Positions 55,144 to 64,000 of a stretch of 64,000 nucleotides of DNA are shown one piece after another. The notes under the pieces are model-generated. The model worked only from the letters and a program-made list of their open reading frames with translations. It searched no databases and had not been told where the DNA came from. Position 1 is the first letter of the stretch; every line of letters begins with the position of its first letter. The stretch is taken from contig NZ_FOCJ01000004.1 in the NCBI RefSeq assembly GCF_900110075.1, positions 248,001-312,000 on the forward strand, written 5' to 3'. The position numbers were made by a program, and so were the translations under genes. Source of the stretch: Paenibacillus sp. OV219 (GTDB lineage: Bacteria; Bacillota; Bacilli; Paenibacillales; Paenibacillaceae).

Positions 55144-57726
55144 CTAGATTGCCCACAATTCAATACAGTGCTCGCCCTTCAAGCTAGTCGGAATGACATC
55201 AAGCTGTTCGCCATCGCATGTCATTCGGAACTTCGTTCCGAAGCCATGGACGGCAATATTGAGTACAGCCTCCCGGTAGCGCAAATGATCTAGCCGGAGA
55301 TCGCGAAGCGTCTCTGGAACAGCAGGCGTAATCGTCATTCCCTGTTCATCGTACTCAATTCCGAGGACCCCGAAGTAGAAGTAAGAGATGAAGCCAGCGG
55401 CATGCCAGAGCTGACCGGGCCAACGCCATGCTTTGCCTGTCTTGTAGTCAATCACTTCATAGAACGTCTTTGTCATCACGCTATTGCGGACTTGCTGCGC
55501 AATGAGAGTCATGAGCAGATCGAGTCTCCCCTCACGCCCCGCAGCCGCCGCCATCCCGCTCGTCCAGACGATCCAAGCCGCACCCGCGAAGTGATTCGTC
55601 TCCTCGCGATAAGGAAAGACGTTCACGCCGAACTCGTTCATCGCCACCTCTGGCAGCCGATTCAAAATACGCTGACGCTGCTCCGGCGTGGCAATGCCGT
55701 ACCTCGGCCACATCGCCATCTCCTGTCCGGCGGATTCCCAGTAGCCTTCACGATAGCTCTCGCTGCCGATCGGACCGCTGGTGAAGTAGCCTGCTTCATC
55801 ATTCCAATATTGACGCTGAATGCCCTGAAGCAGGCGTTCACCTATCTCCGCCCAGCTCCTGACCTGTTCCTCCGGTTCCCCCATGAGAACACCCATGCGC
55901 GACATCGCACGGAACGATTCCATGAAATAAGTTTCCGTCGCCAAGCAGAATCCGCCAGCCTCGGGTTCAGGAAACGCATCATTGGAGGTCGACTGATCAG
56001 CTGGGACTAAGCCTTGGTCTGCATCGAAGCTCTCTTCAAGCTTCGCAATCCGGCTCTTCAGATTCGGCCATGTTTGCTGAACGAGAGTCAGATCACCTGT
56101 CGCCAAATAGTAGTCCCATATGCCAACGATCGGCATCGCCGTGCCGTCTACGCCATTGTCGAAGCCATCCTTCGTCGTGAAGAGCAGCGATGCCCTGGCT
56201 CCTGCCGGGTCCAGCAGATTCCCGGAACGAATCGCGATATGCGTCGTATCCCGAACCCAGACACCGAAGCCTTCCCCTGGACCTTGGAATTGTCCCGCGG
56301 TCCACATCCCTTCCTCGCCTGGTCGGGCAAATTCTGGCGAGCCGCACCGATAGAAGACATCCGCTGCGAGACGGTACGCAGCATCTATCGTCGCATGGCC
56401 AGTGTGAAGATCTGGCAGTTTCGCAATCTCAGCCTGTGGATGCCAGACGTTGCCGCGATCAATGACGCGGGTCATATCATTCGCCCAGTTCTTGCGCCAC
56501 ACGAACTCTTCGACGGCACGGGTTGGCGATAGAATTGTATTGCGGTCAGGCACGTATGCAGGCGGCTCGCCATAAACGGTATCTTCAACACGATGGCTAT
56601 AGATTGAATAGCTCTCCGATTGGTAAATAACATGGTCCTCTGCCGGATGAGCCGCTTCGATGAGCAACCGCTCGGGCGGACTCGGCTCCGTGCTGCGCAG
56701 GCCATATACGTCTACAGCCACCGATTGTATCGTTCCGCTCTGACAATGCAGCTTGAGATTCCGCTGCTGCTCGTAGTCGGGCGTGACCGAAATGGATAAG
56801 AGCGCCTCGCCGTCACCTGCGAATATCTCCATCGAAGTTTGGTCCAGCAACAATCGTAGCTTGAGGCTGACTTCGCGCATCGCCAACGTTGTCGCCGCCC
56901 CGTTGCATCTAATAGTTGACGCGAACTCGCTCATCTCCACAACAATCTTGAGCCCATAGAGCACGATCTCGAGCAAATAGCTTTGAGCTACCGCGTTAAT
57001 ATCCAGATGAACGTCCAGCAGATTTGAAGTTATCGCATCCGGTTCGCCATCCTCCGCAGGCAGAATGCGAATATCCGGCCATTCGCCAGGAGCCATTCTA
57101 AACTGTAAGCTTTCGTTGAATGGATGCTGTTCATGCAGATCAGCGACCGTCCATTCACGTTGCCACACACGCAGATTGTGCAGTTCGCCAACAGGCGCAG
57201 CATGAAGCCTGGCGCTGCCCTGCGCTGATCTGCGCATACTCAGCTCCGTAAGCACGAGCAGCCGACCGCTACTTCCAAGGCTAAGCCCAGCAAGGATAAG
57301 GCGTCCCTTCCCACAAGCCAGCCGTTCCGAATCCACGCCGTAACACAAGGTAGCAGGCTCACCATCCGTGATGAAAGACTCGCCGTCCCACTCCCCGATA
57401 TCGTACGTGTGATTCTCGTGAAGCCTGAGCCATTTTGTAAGATTAGGGTCGTTCACAATCGGCAGCTCGACTATACATGGAGGAGCCTGACTATCCTTAC
57501 CCCCAGTCAGCTCCTTCCTCGTCTGCACAGTTGCCTCATGCCAATGGACGAGATCCCGGCTAACCGCAGCCCCCGCTCCTGAACCATCCGCATACCTGTA
57601 TTCGAAGCACCACTGGCCCTGCTCATCCTCATAATAGAAATCGATCAGTTCGCCAATCCCACCTTGAGCCCCCGCTGCAAAATGAAACTGAGGTCTGCGC
57701 AAAGCTACTGGTTCCGCTGTTTCCAT
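55144..57726 (-). CDS. GH32-like domain fused to (alpha/alpha)-barrel glycosidase domain
   Basis: 860 aa. Residues 1-210 look like a shortened GH32 five-blade fold (AAVSRDLVHWHEATVQT) and residues 210-345 like the GH32 C-terminal sandwich (LRLLLDQTSMEIFAGDGEAL). The GH32 nucleophile motif NDPNG and the RDP motif at their usual places are absent, so this half looks inactive. Residues 440-860 form an (alpha/alpha)6 domain (GHATIDAAYRLAADVFY, GVWVRDTTHIAIRSG, SYREGYWESAGQEMAMWPRYG, YREETNHFAGAAWIVW, LWHAAGFISYFYFG) of the GH63/GH15/MGH1-like kind with possible acid residues. No signal peptide. Next to a true GH32 gene, 12 bp away. The start ATG is 5 nt after AGGAGG. Confidence 0.75.
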   Translation of the reverse strand: METAEPVALRRPQFHFAAGAQGGIGELIDFYYEDEQGQWCFEYRYADGSGAGAAVSRDLVHWHEATVQTRKELTGGKDSQAPPCIVELPIVNDPNLTKWLRLHENHTYDIGEWDGESFITDGEPATLCYGVDSERLACGKGRLILAGLSLGSSGRLLVLTELSMRRSAQGSARLHAAPVGELHNLRVWQREWTVADLHEQHPFNESLQFRMAPGEWPDIRILPAEDGEPDAITSNLLDVHLDINAVAQSYLLEIVLYGLKIVVEMSEFASTIRCNGAATTLAMREVSLKLRLLLDQTSMEIFAGDGEALLSISVTPDYEQQRNLKLHCQSGTIQSVAVDVYGLRSTEPSPPERLLIEAAHPAEDHVIYQSESYSIYSHRVEDTVYGEPPAYVPDRNTILSPTRAVEEFVWRKNWANDMTRVIDRGNVWHPQAEIAKLPDLHTGHATIDAAYRLAADVFYRCGSPEFARPGEEGMWTAGQFQGPGEGFGVWVRDTTHIAIRSGNLLDPAGARASLLFTTKDGFDNGVDGTAMPIVGIWDYYLATGDLTLVQQTWPNLKSRIAKLEESFDADQGLVPADQSTSNDAFPEPEAGGFCLATETYFMESFRAMSRMGVLMGEPEEQVRSWAEIGERLLQGIQRQYWNDEAGYFTSGPIGSESYREGYWESAGQEMAMWPRYGIATPEQRQRILNRLPEVAMNEFGVNVFPYREETNHFAGAAWIVWTSGMAAAAGREGRLDLLMTLIAQQVRNSVMTKTFYEVIDYKTGKAWRWPGQLWHAAGFISYFYFGVLGIEYDEQGMTITPAVPETLRDLRLDHLRYREAVLNIAVHGFGTKFRMTCDGEQLDVIPTSLKGEHCIELWAI

Positions 57727-57741
57727 CACGGCCTCCTATGT

Positions 57742-59145
57742 CTAGCTGATGTTCGCTGCTCGCATCTCCCAAATCTCCAAGCTGGAGATTTGAACTTCCC
57801 CGCTAGACTGTAGAAGAATGCGATTGCTATCTTCCAAGGAAGGATAGACGCGCGCGGTCATGCAGATTTCATCGCCGGCAAACAGCTCAACAACAGACTG
57901 ATCGACGAACAGACGCAGCTGCACGGACTCCTCTCCTTCTTGCAGAATCAGCTCGGATACCATATCGGCTTTGCGTACTCCACTGAACAAGCTCGAGTTA
58001 GAACGGTCCAGCGTAATCGTCCCTGCCGCAAAATCAATGCGCACATCTGTATGCTCCCGCCCGTCAGGCGAAGCCAGAACAGAGATTGTCAGCACCTGAG
58101 CAGCATTAGCAGCAGGCTTCTTGATTTCAATCGCAGCTTCGAATGTGGTCGAGGATATACCCGTATCGAGCGACTGTTCCTCACTGATTAGCACATCTGC
58201 GAAAGTAACACTCTCGCCCCGCAGCGACGCCAGCTCCGGTACCGGTGTCATCGCAATACGGCCAGAAGGCTTCAGCTCGACAACTCGCGGCAGCGCCAGC
58301 GCTCCATTCCAGTCCAGCTGTACAGGAAAATCTTCTCCCCTGCACTCTGGCATCCAGCCGAGTAGAATGCATCGACCCGCTTCGTCAACGAAGCCCGTCG
58401 ATGCGTAATAACCATCCCATCCCCCAGTATCAACGGTTCCGCGTCCTTCGACTTCCTTCAGCCCTTCTGCGCTCCACGGGCCAGTCACATATTGCACAGG
58501 TGCGCTTGGGGAATAGAATAGAACCGCTTTATCTCCGAAACGGAAGATGTGCGGACATTCAAAAATCCCCTCTTCACCTTTATAGTAAATCCGCTCGAAG
58601 CTCCACTCTTCCAAATTGTCGGAGCGATAGATGAGCGCAACACCTTTATCCTCATGAATGCCGCCTGTGAGCATTTTCCATCCATCCTGCTCTTTCCAAA
58701 CGTACGGATCGCGCCACTCCGTAACTTGCAGGTCACCGTGAAGCTCACCCGTAAGCACAGGGTTGAACTCCGGCTTATGCCACGAGAGCAAATCTTCGCT
58801 GTCACGCTTAACAGTCCACTGCTGTGCACCGATAGTTGCATTTCGTTCCCCTTCGCCAATGCTTGTATAGAACAAGCGGACATCTTGGCCATCGACAACC
58901 GCACAGCCCGAGTAGCAATGTTGCTCTCCGAGATCGCGGGAAGGCGCCAGCGCAATAGGAAGGTGCTCCCAGTTCACAAGGTCGAGACTCTTCGCATGAC
59001 CCCAATGAATTTGGCCCCACTCTGGCGCATCAGGGTTATGCTGGTAAAACAGATGATATTCGCCGTTCCGCTGAAAAGGCCCGTTCGGGTCGTTCATCCA
59101 ATTGCAAGGCGGTGTAAAATGATACTTCGGTTTGTAACGATCCAT
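57742..59145 (-). CDS. GH32 beta-fructosidase (sucrose-6-phosphate hydrolase/levanase type)
   Basis: 467 aa. All three GH32 catalytic motifs: CNWMNDPNG (Asp19 nucleophile), TEWRDPYVW (transition-state Asp) and GIFECPHIF (acid Glu). C-terminal sandwich from about 330. No signal peptide, so intracellular, acting on sucrose-6-phosphate or short fructans. Start ATG follows GGAGAG. Confidence 0.93.
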   Translation of the reverse strand: MDRYKPKYHFTPPCNWMNDPNGPFQRNGEYHLFYQHNPDAPEWGQIHWGHAKSLDLVNWEHLPIALAPSRDLGEQHCYSGCAVVDGQDVRLFYTSIGEGERNATIGAQQWTVKRDSEDLLSWHKPEFNPVLTGELHGDLQVTEWRDPYVWKEQDGWKMLTGGIHEDKGVALIYRSDNLEEWSFERIYYKGEEGIFECPHIFRFGDKAVLFYSPSAPVQYVTGPWSAEGLKEVEGRGTVDTGGWDGYYASTGFVDEAGRCILLGWMPECRGEDFPVQLDWNGALALPRVVELKPSGRIAMTPVPELASLRGESVTFADVLISEEQSLDTGISSTTFEAAIEIKKPAANAAQVLTISVLASPDGREHTDVRIDFAAGTITLDRSNSSLFSGVRKADMVSELILQEGEESVQLRLFVDQSVVELFAGDEICMTARVYPSLEDSNRILLQSSGEVQISSLEIWEMRAANIS

Positions 59146-59224
59146 AGTTATCTCTCCTTATGTTCACTTTCGTTCGCTTCGTTTAGATAGTTCGCGGAAG
59201 TCCTCCGCCATACCTTCGATCTAT

Positions 59225-59258
59225 ATAAAAAAAGTAGAGCCTCCCATTCAGGAGGCTC
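59225..59258 (-). terminator. Terminator of the GH93-like gene
   Basis: 8-bp stem (59237-59244 with 59251-59258) followed on the minus strand by TACTTTTTTTATA. Confidence 0.92.
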
Positions 59259-59277
59259 AGCACTGCATTACTTAGAA

Positions 59278-61281
59278 CTATTTGACAAAGAACGTTGCGT
59301 CTTGCTGATCCGCGCTCGTTGTAATGGACGAAATGTACAACAGTCCGTTCATATGTCTTATATATTGTCCCGCAATGTTATACGATTCGAACGACGCTGC
59401 GAGTCCATTCGCGAATCCCGTACGGAGCTTCCACGTTGCATCGTTCTTGAACAGCGTCGTGCCGTCGTTCACATCCATCCACACTTCGCCATTCTTATGA
59501 CGCAAGAAGCGGCCTGGGAAGTTGACGGATTCGATAGATATTGCAGTAGAATCCGCCAACCCCGGCACGATCTTCCATTGCGCGTCCGCGATATACTGGC
59601 TTCCGTTCGTCTTACCTCTGCCGCTCTCATGGCGAATGAAGCTGCCTGGGAAGTTGTAGGTCTCGAACTGGTTAATCGGCGTTTCGGTATCGACGCGGAC
59701 GGCTTTCCAACGCTGTGTATCCAGACCGTTCGCCGTATATTGAATAATCTTCGTTCCCGCAGGCGCTCCGCCGCCAGCGTTATCGACCATCAGACCGCTG
59801 TGCTCATTCATTATGGTATAAAAGCTTCCGCTGCCCGAGTACGTGAACTTCCAGCGCTGCGTATCGAGGAAGTTGTCCGTCCATTGGTTGATTTGTGTGC
59901 CCGGTGTCATCGCGCCGTTCGGATCATCCCAAACGAGACTGTTATTTAGGTTCATCACGCGGAAGAAGCCGTTGCTCTGATAATCTGCCTTGAACCATTG
60001 GGTATTCACGCCGAGGTCGTTATACTCGATCAGACGTGTTCCCGCAGGAGAGCCTCCGCCTGCGTTATCAATGACGAGCCCGTTGTTCTGGTTGACGAAT
60101 TTGTACGTCGCACCGGAGACAATCGACGAGTCACCGTTCATTTGCGCCACATTGGAACGAATTTCGTTGATGCTGCCGACTTTGACGGTGTTGATCTCAA
60201 GAAGCATGTTATTCGCAAGCGGGAGCAGCGTTCCGCTCCACGCAGCAGGTGTGTTCTGATTGCTGCCCACCACAGTGAGCGGCGCATCAATCAGCTGCCA
60301 AGTGGCGCCGTTATCCGCACTCGTGAACAGTTTGTTATGATCAGGCACAACGTCGGTCATGCCGCGCACATAGAATCTGCCATTCGTCGTGCCGTCGTCC
60401 ACATATGCGACTTCCGGAGCTTGGGAGGCGCGGTAAATGCCGGAGCCAACAACAGCCCCAAGTCCAGATGGCGTTCCCCAGTTGATGCCATCGGAGGACG
60501 TTTTGAACCGAACCGCTGCTTCTGGCGGCGCTCCAAAATGCTCATAGAACATATAATAAGTGCCGTTCTTATGGCGAACGACGCGAGGCATGCCTGGCCG
60601 CGCGCCCGAGTTCGAGCTATCGCCGATGATGATGCTGTAGTTGCCCCACGTCACGCCGCCGTCCGATGAAATTTCGCGCGCAATTGCCTGGTTGTAACCC
60701 GCTTGCCGCTCATCGGAATAGTAGCAGATCAGACGACCATCGCTTGAAACAGCGAACTCCGGCTCCCACGTATGATGCGTACCGGAGCCGCCTTGAGCGG
60801 CCAAATTGCTGTGCAATTGCCATGTCGCGCCATTGTCAGTACTACGCCAAATATGAATCGTGTAGGTCGCGCCAGCGCCCCAATCGCTCGATGCGAAGAG
60901 CAGCGTGCCAGCCGGATAGCTGCCAAGCTGCTGAGGCAGCACATACAGCGTCGTCATCGCCTGCTGATCGCGGTTCAAGCCATAGCTGTTCGGGTCGATC
61001 TGGGAGAGGTACGTCCAGCTCTTGCCGTTGTCCGCGCTCTGATAGAAGTTGAACGGCTGCATGCCCACCCAGCTCGTATTGACAGGGAATTTTCTCGTAA
61101 AGGTAGCCAGGATATTGCCATTGCCCAATTTCACCGCTCTTGCGTAATAAGGCTCAGGCTCCGCAGAATTGCTATAAACGACCGAACCGGAAGCGGCTGC
61201 ATTCGCAGGTGCAATGGCAAACAATTGAAGCAGTAACAGAAGCGCAAGCGATACTAGAAAGAATCGTTTCCTCTTGTTCAT
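59278..61281 (-). CDS. Secreted GH93-like exo-enzyme with CBM13 and CBM42
   Basis: 667 aa. Signal peptide to about residue 28 (LLLLQLFAIAPANAAA). Residues 30-360 are a sialidase-fold propeller with Asp-box repeats (SADNGKSWTYL, STDNGATWQLH, SADNGATWQLI), like GH93 exo-arabinanases. Residues about 365-505 are a ricin-type beta-trefoil (three QxW: NTQWF, DTQRW, DTQRW), and about 515-667 an AbfB/CBM42 domain with FIRHESG, FLRHKNG and YIRHMNG repeats that bind arabinofuranose. Together these point to arabinan or arabinoxylan. GH93 is favoured over GH33 by the CBM42 and gene context. Confidence 0.75.
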   Translation of the reverse strand: MNKRKRFFLVSLALLLLLQLFAIAPANAAASGSVVYSNSAEPEPYYARAVKLGNGNILATFTRKFPVNTSWVGMQPFNFYQSADNGKSWTYLSQIDPNSYGLNRDQQAMTTLYVLPQQLGSYPAGTLLFASSDWGAGATYTIHIWRSTDNGATWQLHSNLAAQGGSGTHHTWEPEFAVSSDGRLICYYSDERQAGYNQAIAREISSDGGVTWGNYSIIIGDSSNSGARPGMPRVVRHKNGTYYMFYEHFGAPPEAAVRFKTSSDGINWGTPSGLGAVVGSGIYRASQAPEVAYVDDGTTNGRFYVRGMTDVVPDHNKLFTSADNGATWQLIDAPLTVVGSNQNTPAAWSGTLLPLANNMLLEINTVKVGSINEIRSNVAQMNGDSSIVSGATYKFVNQNNGLVIDNAGGGSPAGTRLIEYNDLGVNTQWFKADYQSNGFFRVMNLNNSLVWDDPNGAMTPGTQINQWTDNFLDTQRWKFTYSGSGSFYTIMNEHSGLMVDNAGGGAPAGTKIIQYTANGLDTQRWKAVRVDTETPINQFETYNFPGSFIRHESGRGKTNGSQYIADAQWKIVPGLADSTAISIESVNFPGRFLRHKNGEVWMDVNDGTTLFKNDATWKLRTGFANGLAASFESYNIAGQYIRHMNGLLYISSITTSADQQDATFFVK

Positions 61282-61300
61282 TACTGTTCCTCCTAAGGCA

Positions 61301-62395
61301 TTATGGTTTATTCGTCACCGGCCCGTCCTGCTGCAGCGCTGCGTTTGGCCCCATGCCGCCTGCGATGACCGGCCATCCGTCCTTCCAGTCGATCCTATCA
61401 AGCATCATCACACGCCCTGAAGAGGAAATATCTTTGAGGTTGTAGGCATGGTACAGCATCCAATCGGTTCCTGCCTCATCTTGAATGACAGCGTTATGGC
61501 CCGGCGCGAGGAATGTGTCATTCTTCTCGAGCACCGGATTGTTCGGAAACGGCTCAAACGGGCCAGCCCACGACTTACTCCGCGCAGCCATTACTGCATA
61601 ATGGGCGTCTTGACCACTGTTATCTTGGCAGCAATAATCGCCGGAGTAGAACATGTAATAGTAGCCGTTTCGCTTCACAACCCAAGGTCCTTCGACTAGT
61701 GCATCGTAGCCTTCTCTGCTTTGCACGCCAGGGTAAATAACGGCCTTCTCTTCCCCGACTACGCTCAGTCCGTCTTCTGCCAGCTGGGCAGCATAGATCG
61801 GCTGTTTATCAGAGCCCCAATACAAGTACCGCTTGCCGTCCTCAACATCCAGCACGAACGGGTCAATCTTCTCAAACCCTGTACCCCACACAACCGGGCC
61901 ACCTTCATCCTTATAGGGTCCAAGCGGGTTATCCGCGACTGCTACGCCAATGCCCATCCCTTTGAACGGGTCGCCGTCGTTCACTTTGGTCGAATAGTAC
62001 ACGTAATACTTGCCTTTGTAATAGGTCAGATGCGGCGCCCACATATAATCGAATGTCGCCCAAGACGGCACTTCATCGACTGTGAATACGGTACCCTTCA
62101 TCTCCCAGTGCACGAGATCCTTCGACTGCAGAATCGGCAGCGGTACGAGCTTCCCGTCATACTGGCTTTGCGTAGTAATCGCGTAATAATAACCGTCCTC
62201 TGCCTTAATGACTGTAGGGTCCGGCGCGTCATGATTGTAGACGGGATTCGTGAACGCCGTCTTCACGACTGGCTGTCCTTTATCGGCACTAATAAAGAAC
62301 CAAGCCGCGTAAGACAACGCGGCCAGGATAAGTACGAGAGCGGCAATTACTGTACTCTTTCTTTTACAAAACGCATTTGGCACGCTCACAATCAT
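61301..62395 (-). CDS. GH43-family glycosidase, membrane-anchored
   Basis: 364 aa. A hydrophobic helix at 14-36 (no lipobox) gives a signal anchor. GH43 residues: catalytic base Asp in NHDAPDPTVIK, pKa-tuning Asp in KIDPFVLDVED and acid Glu in LVEGPWVVKRNG. Likely arabinofuranosidase or arabinanase. Overlaps the next gene by ATGA. Confidence 0.85.
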   Translation of the reverse strand: MIVSVPNAFCKRKSTVIAALVLILAALSYAAWFFISADKGQPVVKTAFTNPVYNHDAPDPTVIKAEDGYYYAITTQSQYDGKLVPLPILQSKDLVHWEMKGTVFTVDEVPSWATFDYMWAPHLTYYKGKYYVYYSTKVNDGDPFKGMGIGVAVADNPLGPYKDEGGPVVWGTGFEKIDPFVLDVEDGKRYLYWGSDKQPIYAAQLAEDGLSVVGEEKAVIYPGVQSREGYDALVEGPWVVKRNGYYYMFYSGDYCCQDNSGQDAHYAVMAARSKSWAGPFEPFPNNPVLEKNDTFLAPGHNAVIQDEAGTDWMLYHAYNLKDISSSGRVMMLDRIDWKDGWPVIAGGMGPNAALQQDGPVTNKP

Positions 62396-63351
62396 TCACC
62401 AGCTGGTAAGGGACAATCGGTCTCCGTCGATACCGGCTTGCCGAAATCCGGTTCTCCTTGCGCCGTCCAACCAAACTTCTGCATCCGCGGCTGACGGTTC
62501 TCCATGCCTCCCTCAGACGTCGGAATCGCATGATAGACGATCCAGTCTTCGGTGCCGTCCGGCGATTGCGTGAAGCTGTTATGCCCAGGTGCATACACGC
62601 CGTTCTCCACACATTTGACGAATACGGGATGATCACTCTTCGTCCATGAAGCCGGATCAAGCAAGTCGCTGTCCGCATCCGACGTCAGCATTCCTAAGCC
62701 GTAATCATCCGACCAAGTCGTGCTGGCCGAGTAGATCAGGAATACTTTCCCGTAACGGATAAGGAAGCATGGGCCTTCATTAATTGCCATTCCGCCTTGC
62801 TTTTCCCAGTCGTATTCCGGTTTCGTCAGCAGCACCTCTGGACCGGAAACTGTCCATGGATTGTCCATTGCAACCGCATAGATAGCGGAGCCGTAATCTG
62901 GATAGTTACCATATCCGGCATACATGAAATACAGCTTGCCGTCATGCTGGAGCACCGTACCGTCAAGGCCCGGCAGCGCTGTCTTGATCGCGCCTTTCTC
63001 ATTCCACTCTCCCTGCGTCGGATCGTCGTTCTCGTTCTCGAGCACATAGATTTTGCGGCCGGCATCCCCGCTTCCGTCACTCGCCGTGAAGTAGATGTAC
63101 CATTTCTCCCCGAGAAAATGAATTTCAGGCGCCCATAGGTCGCAGCAGCCTGGACCTTCTTGCGGCGGCAGCCAAACCGTCGTCTTCCGCGCTCCGGCAA
63201 CCCCGCTCATAGTTATGGATCGGAACAAATCCAGCCGATCGCCGCATGTCACCATATAGTAGTAGCAGCCGTCGGTGTGCCGATACATCCACGGATCTGC
63301 ACCGCTTTCCATAATCGGATTGCGAAAAGTTTTATTCGTCGTAAGTGTCAA
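62392..63351 (-). CDS. GH43-family glycosidase
   Basis: 319 aa. Base Asp in MESGADPWMYRH, the LWAPEIHFLG strand, ALPGLDGTVLQHDGK and acid Glu in INEGPCFLIRYG. No signal peptide, so cytoplasmic, acting after import. TTG start 8 nt after GGAGG. Confidence 0.87.
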   Translation of the reverse strand: MTLTTNKTFRNPIMESGADPWMYRHTDGCYYYMVTCGDRLDLFRSITMSGVAGARKTTVWLPPQEGPGCCDLWAPEIHFLGEKWYIYFTASDGSGDAGRKIYVLENENDDPTQGEWNEKGAIKTALPGLDGTVLQHDGKLYFMYAGYGNYPDYGSAIYAVAMDNPWTVSGPEVLLTKPEYDWEKQGGMAINEGPCFLIRYGKVFLIYSASTTWSDDYGLGMLTSDADSDLLDPASWTKSDHPVFVKCVENGVYAPGHNSFTQSPDGTEDWIVYHAIPTSEGGMENRQPRMQKFGWTAQGEPDFGKPVSTETDCPLPAGE

Positions 63352-63366
63352 TTTAGTTCCTCCTGA

Positions 63367-64000
63367 CTATCCTTTCATTCCCGTCAATGTGACGCCTTCA
63401 ACGAAATAACGCTGTGCAAAAAAGAACAGTAGCGCCGTTGGAATCAATGCGAGTATCGAGCCAGCCATAATATAAGTCCAATTCGACGTATACATCCCCT
63501 GAAAGGATGCGAGTACGAGCTGAAGTGTGAATTTCTCCGGAGTGTTAATGTAGATCAACGGTCCAAGAAAATCGTTGTAGCCGCCTAAGAAACCGAATAT
63601 CCCTTGCGCCATCAGAGCAGGCTTCGACAAAGGCAGTATGATTTTGATAAAAATTTGAATCGGATTCAGCCCATCCATCATCGCCGCATCCTCAAGCTCA
63701 GAAGGAATTGACATAAAGAACTGGCGGAGGAAGAACACCGCCGCAGCCGCGCCGAACATTCCCGGAACCATGAGCGGTAGCCAGCTATCCACCCATCCAA
63801 CGTTTTTGTACAAAATAAAGGTCGGAATCATCGTGACGACGCCAGGAATCATCATCGTCGCAAGCAGCATAACAAACAAGGTGTTACGAGCCGGAAATTG
63901 AATTCTCGCAAACGCATATGCCGCCAGCGCACTCGTAAATAACCCGATTAAGGTCGTCGGAATGACGATAATAAGAGTATTCATAAAGCCGTGCAAGAGA
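63367..64000 (-). CDS. Carbohydrate ABC permease (MalG type), 5' part missing
   Basis: About 210 residues of a permease, continuing beyond the window end, so about 70 N-terminal residues are missing. The EAA motif is in LEDAAMMDGLNPIQIFIKII. It probably imports arabino-oligosaccharides for the two GH43 enzymes. Confidence 0.9.
   Translation of the reverse strand, partial: LLHGFMNTLIIVIPTTLIGLFTSALAAYAFARIQFPARNTLFVMLLATMMIPGVVTMIPTFILYKNVGWVDSWLPLMVPGMFGAAAAVFFLRQFFMSIPSELEDAAMMDGLNPIQIFIKIILPLSKPALMAQGIFGFLGGYNDFLGPLIYINTPEKFTLQLVLASFQGMYTSNWTYIMAGSILALIPTALLFFFAQRYFVEGVTLTGMKG

Noticed and set aside
57400-57470. NDPN in the fusion protein taken as the GH32 catalytic motif
   Set aside because: It occurs near residue 93, not at the N-terminal first blade, and the following Gly is missing (NDPNLTKW).

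Overview
The window looks like a chromosomal segment of a Paenibacillus-type member of the Bacillales. The grounds are moderate G+C, strong AGGAGG-type ribosome binding sites, frequent TTG/GTG starts, SigI-RsgI, an ilv-leu operon behind a leucine T-box, an S-box riboswitch, infC-rpmI-rplT behind an attenuated leader, YtqA/YtqB-like genes and many sugar ABC transporter and glycoside hydrolase genes. I see no insertion sequence, prophage, CRISPR array, tRNA or rRNA. Most genes are on the minus strand. Start codons below were re-chosen from ribosome binding sites where the longest frame was not credible.

Layout. 1-1805: 3' end of a large surface-type protein. 1962-12665 (minus): nine closely spaced genes for an amino sugar: BadF-type kinase, SIS protein, GH84 hexosaminidase, binding protein, two permeases, Gfo/Idh dehydrogenase, an acetyltransferase-PP2C fusion and a left-handed-helix nucleotidyltransferase. 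12958-16572 (minus): three phosphatase-type enzymes behind glpP and a strong terminator-like hairpin. 16769-18324 (minus): a SAM-I riboswitch with promoter and terminator, reading into a small enolase-N-domain-like protein and an aldo/keto reductase. 18402-21483: Gfo/Idh dehydrogenase and PhyH-type dioxygenase divergent from an AraC regulator. 21585-25847: lactonase-like amidohydrolase and HTH protein divergent from a GH92 mannosidase-type enzyme, with repeated TATGAAAC sites between them. 26067-30177: YuiH-like molybdoenzyme, cysteine hydrolase, MFS transporter, leucyl aminopeptidase.

30318-34841: a regulatory block with a PAS histidine kinase, a degenerate RsbT-like protein, and sigI-rsgI with a SigI-type autoregulatory promoter. 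34887-44380: zinc-ribbon-like small protein, then leuB, a two-component system, leuA, ilvC, ilvN and ilvB led by a T-box with a CUC specifier. 44543-51654: acetyltransferase, glycine-rich membrane protein, rplT/rpmI/infC (ATT start), two glycosyltransferases, a PAP2 phosphatase overlapping trmB tail to tail, and a small conserved-looking protein. 51939-55066 (plus): radical SAM protein and YtqB-like methyltransferase carrying an in-frame minisatellite, a VOC protein and manA. 55144-64000 (minus): fructan genes (GH32 and an unusual GH32-like plus alpha/alpha-barrel fusion), then an arabinan-type set (GH93-like exo-enzyme with CBM13 and CBM42, two GH43 enzymes, truncated sugar permease).

The genes suggest a soil or plant-associated saprophyte that takes up and processes several glycans. 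The least explained parts are the GlpP-linked phosphatase trio, the SAM-riboswitch pair, the acetyltransferase-phosphatase fusion, the RsbT-like protein with its kinase, and the GH32-like fusion. All functional calls rest on reading motifs by eye; no database search was possible.
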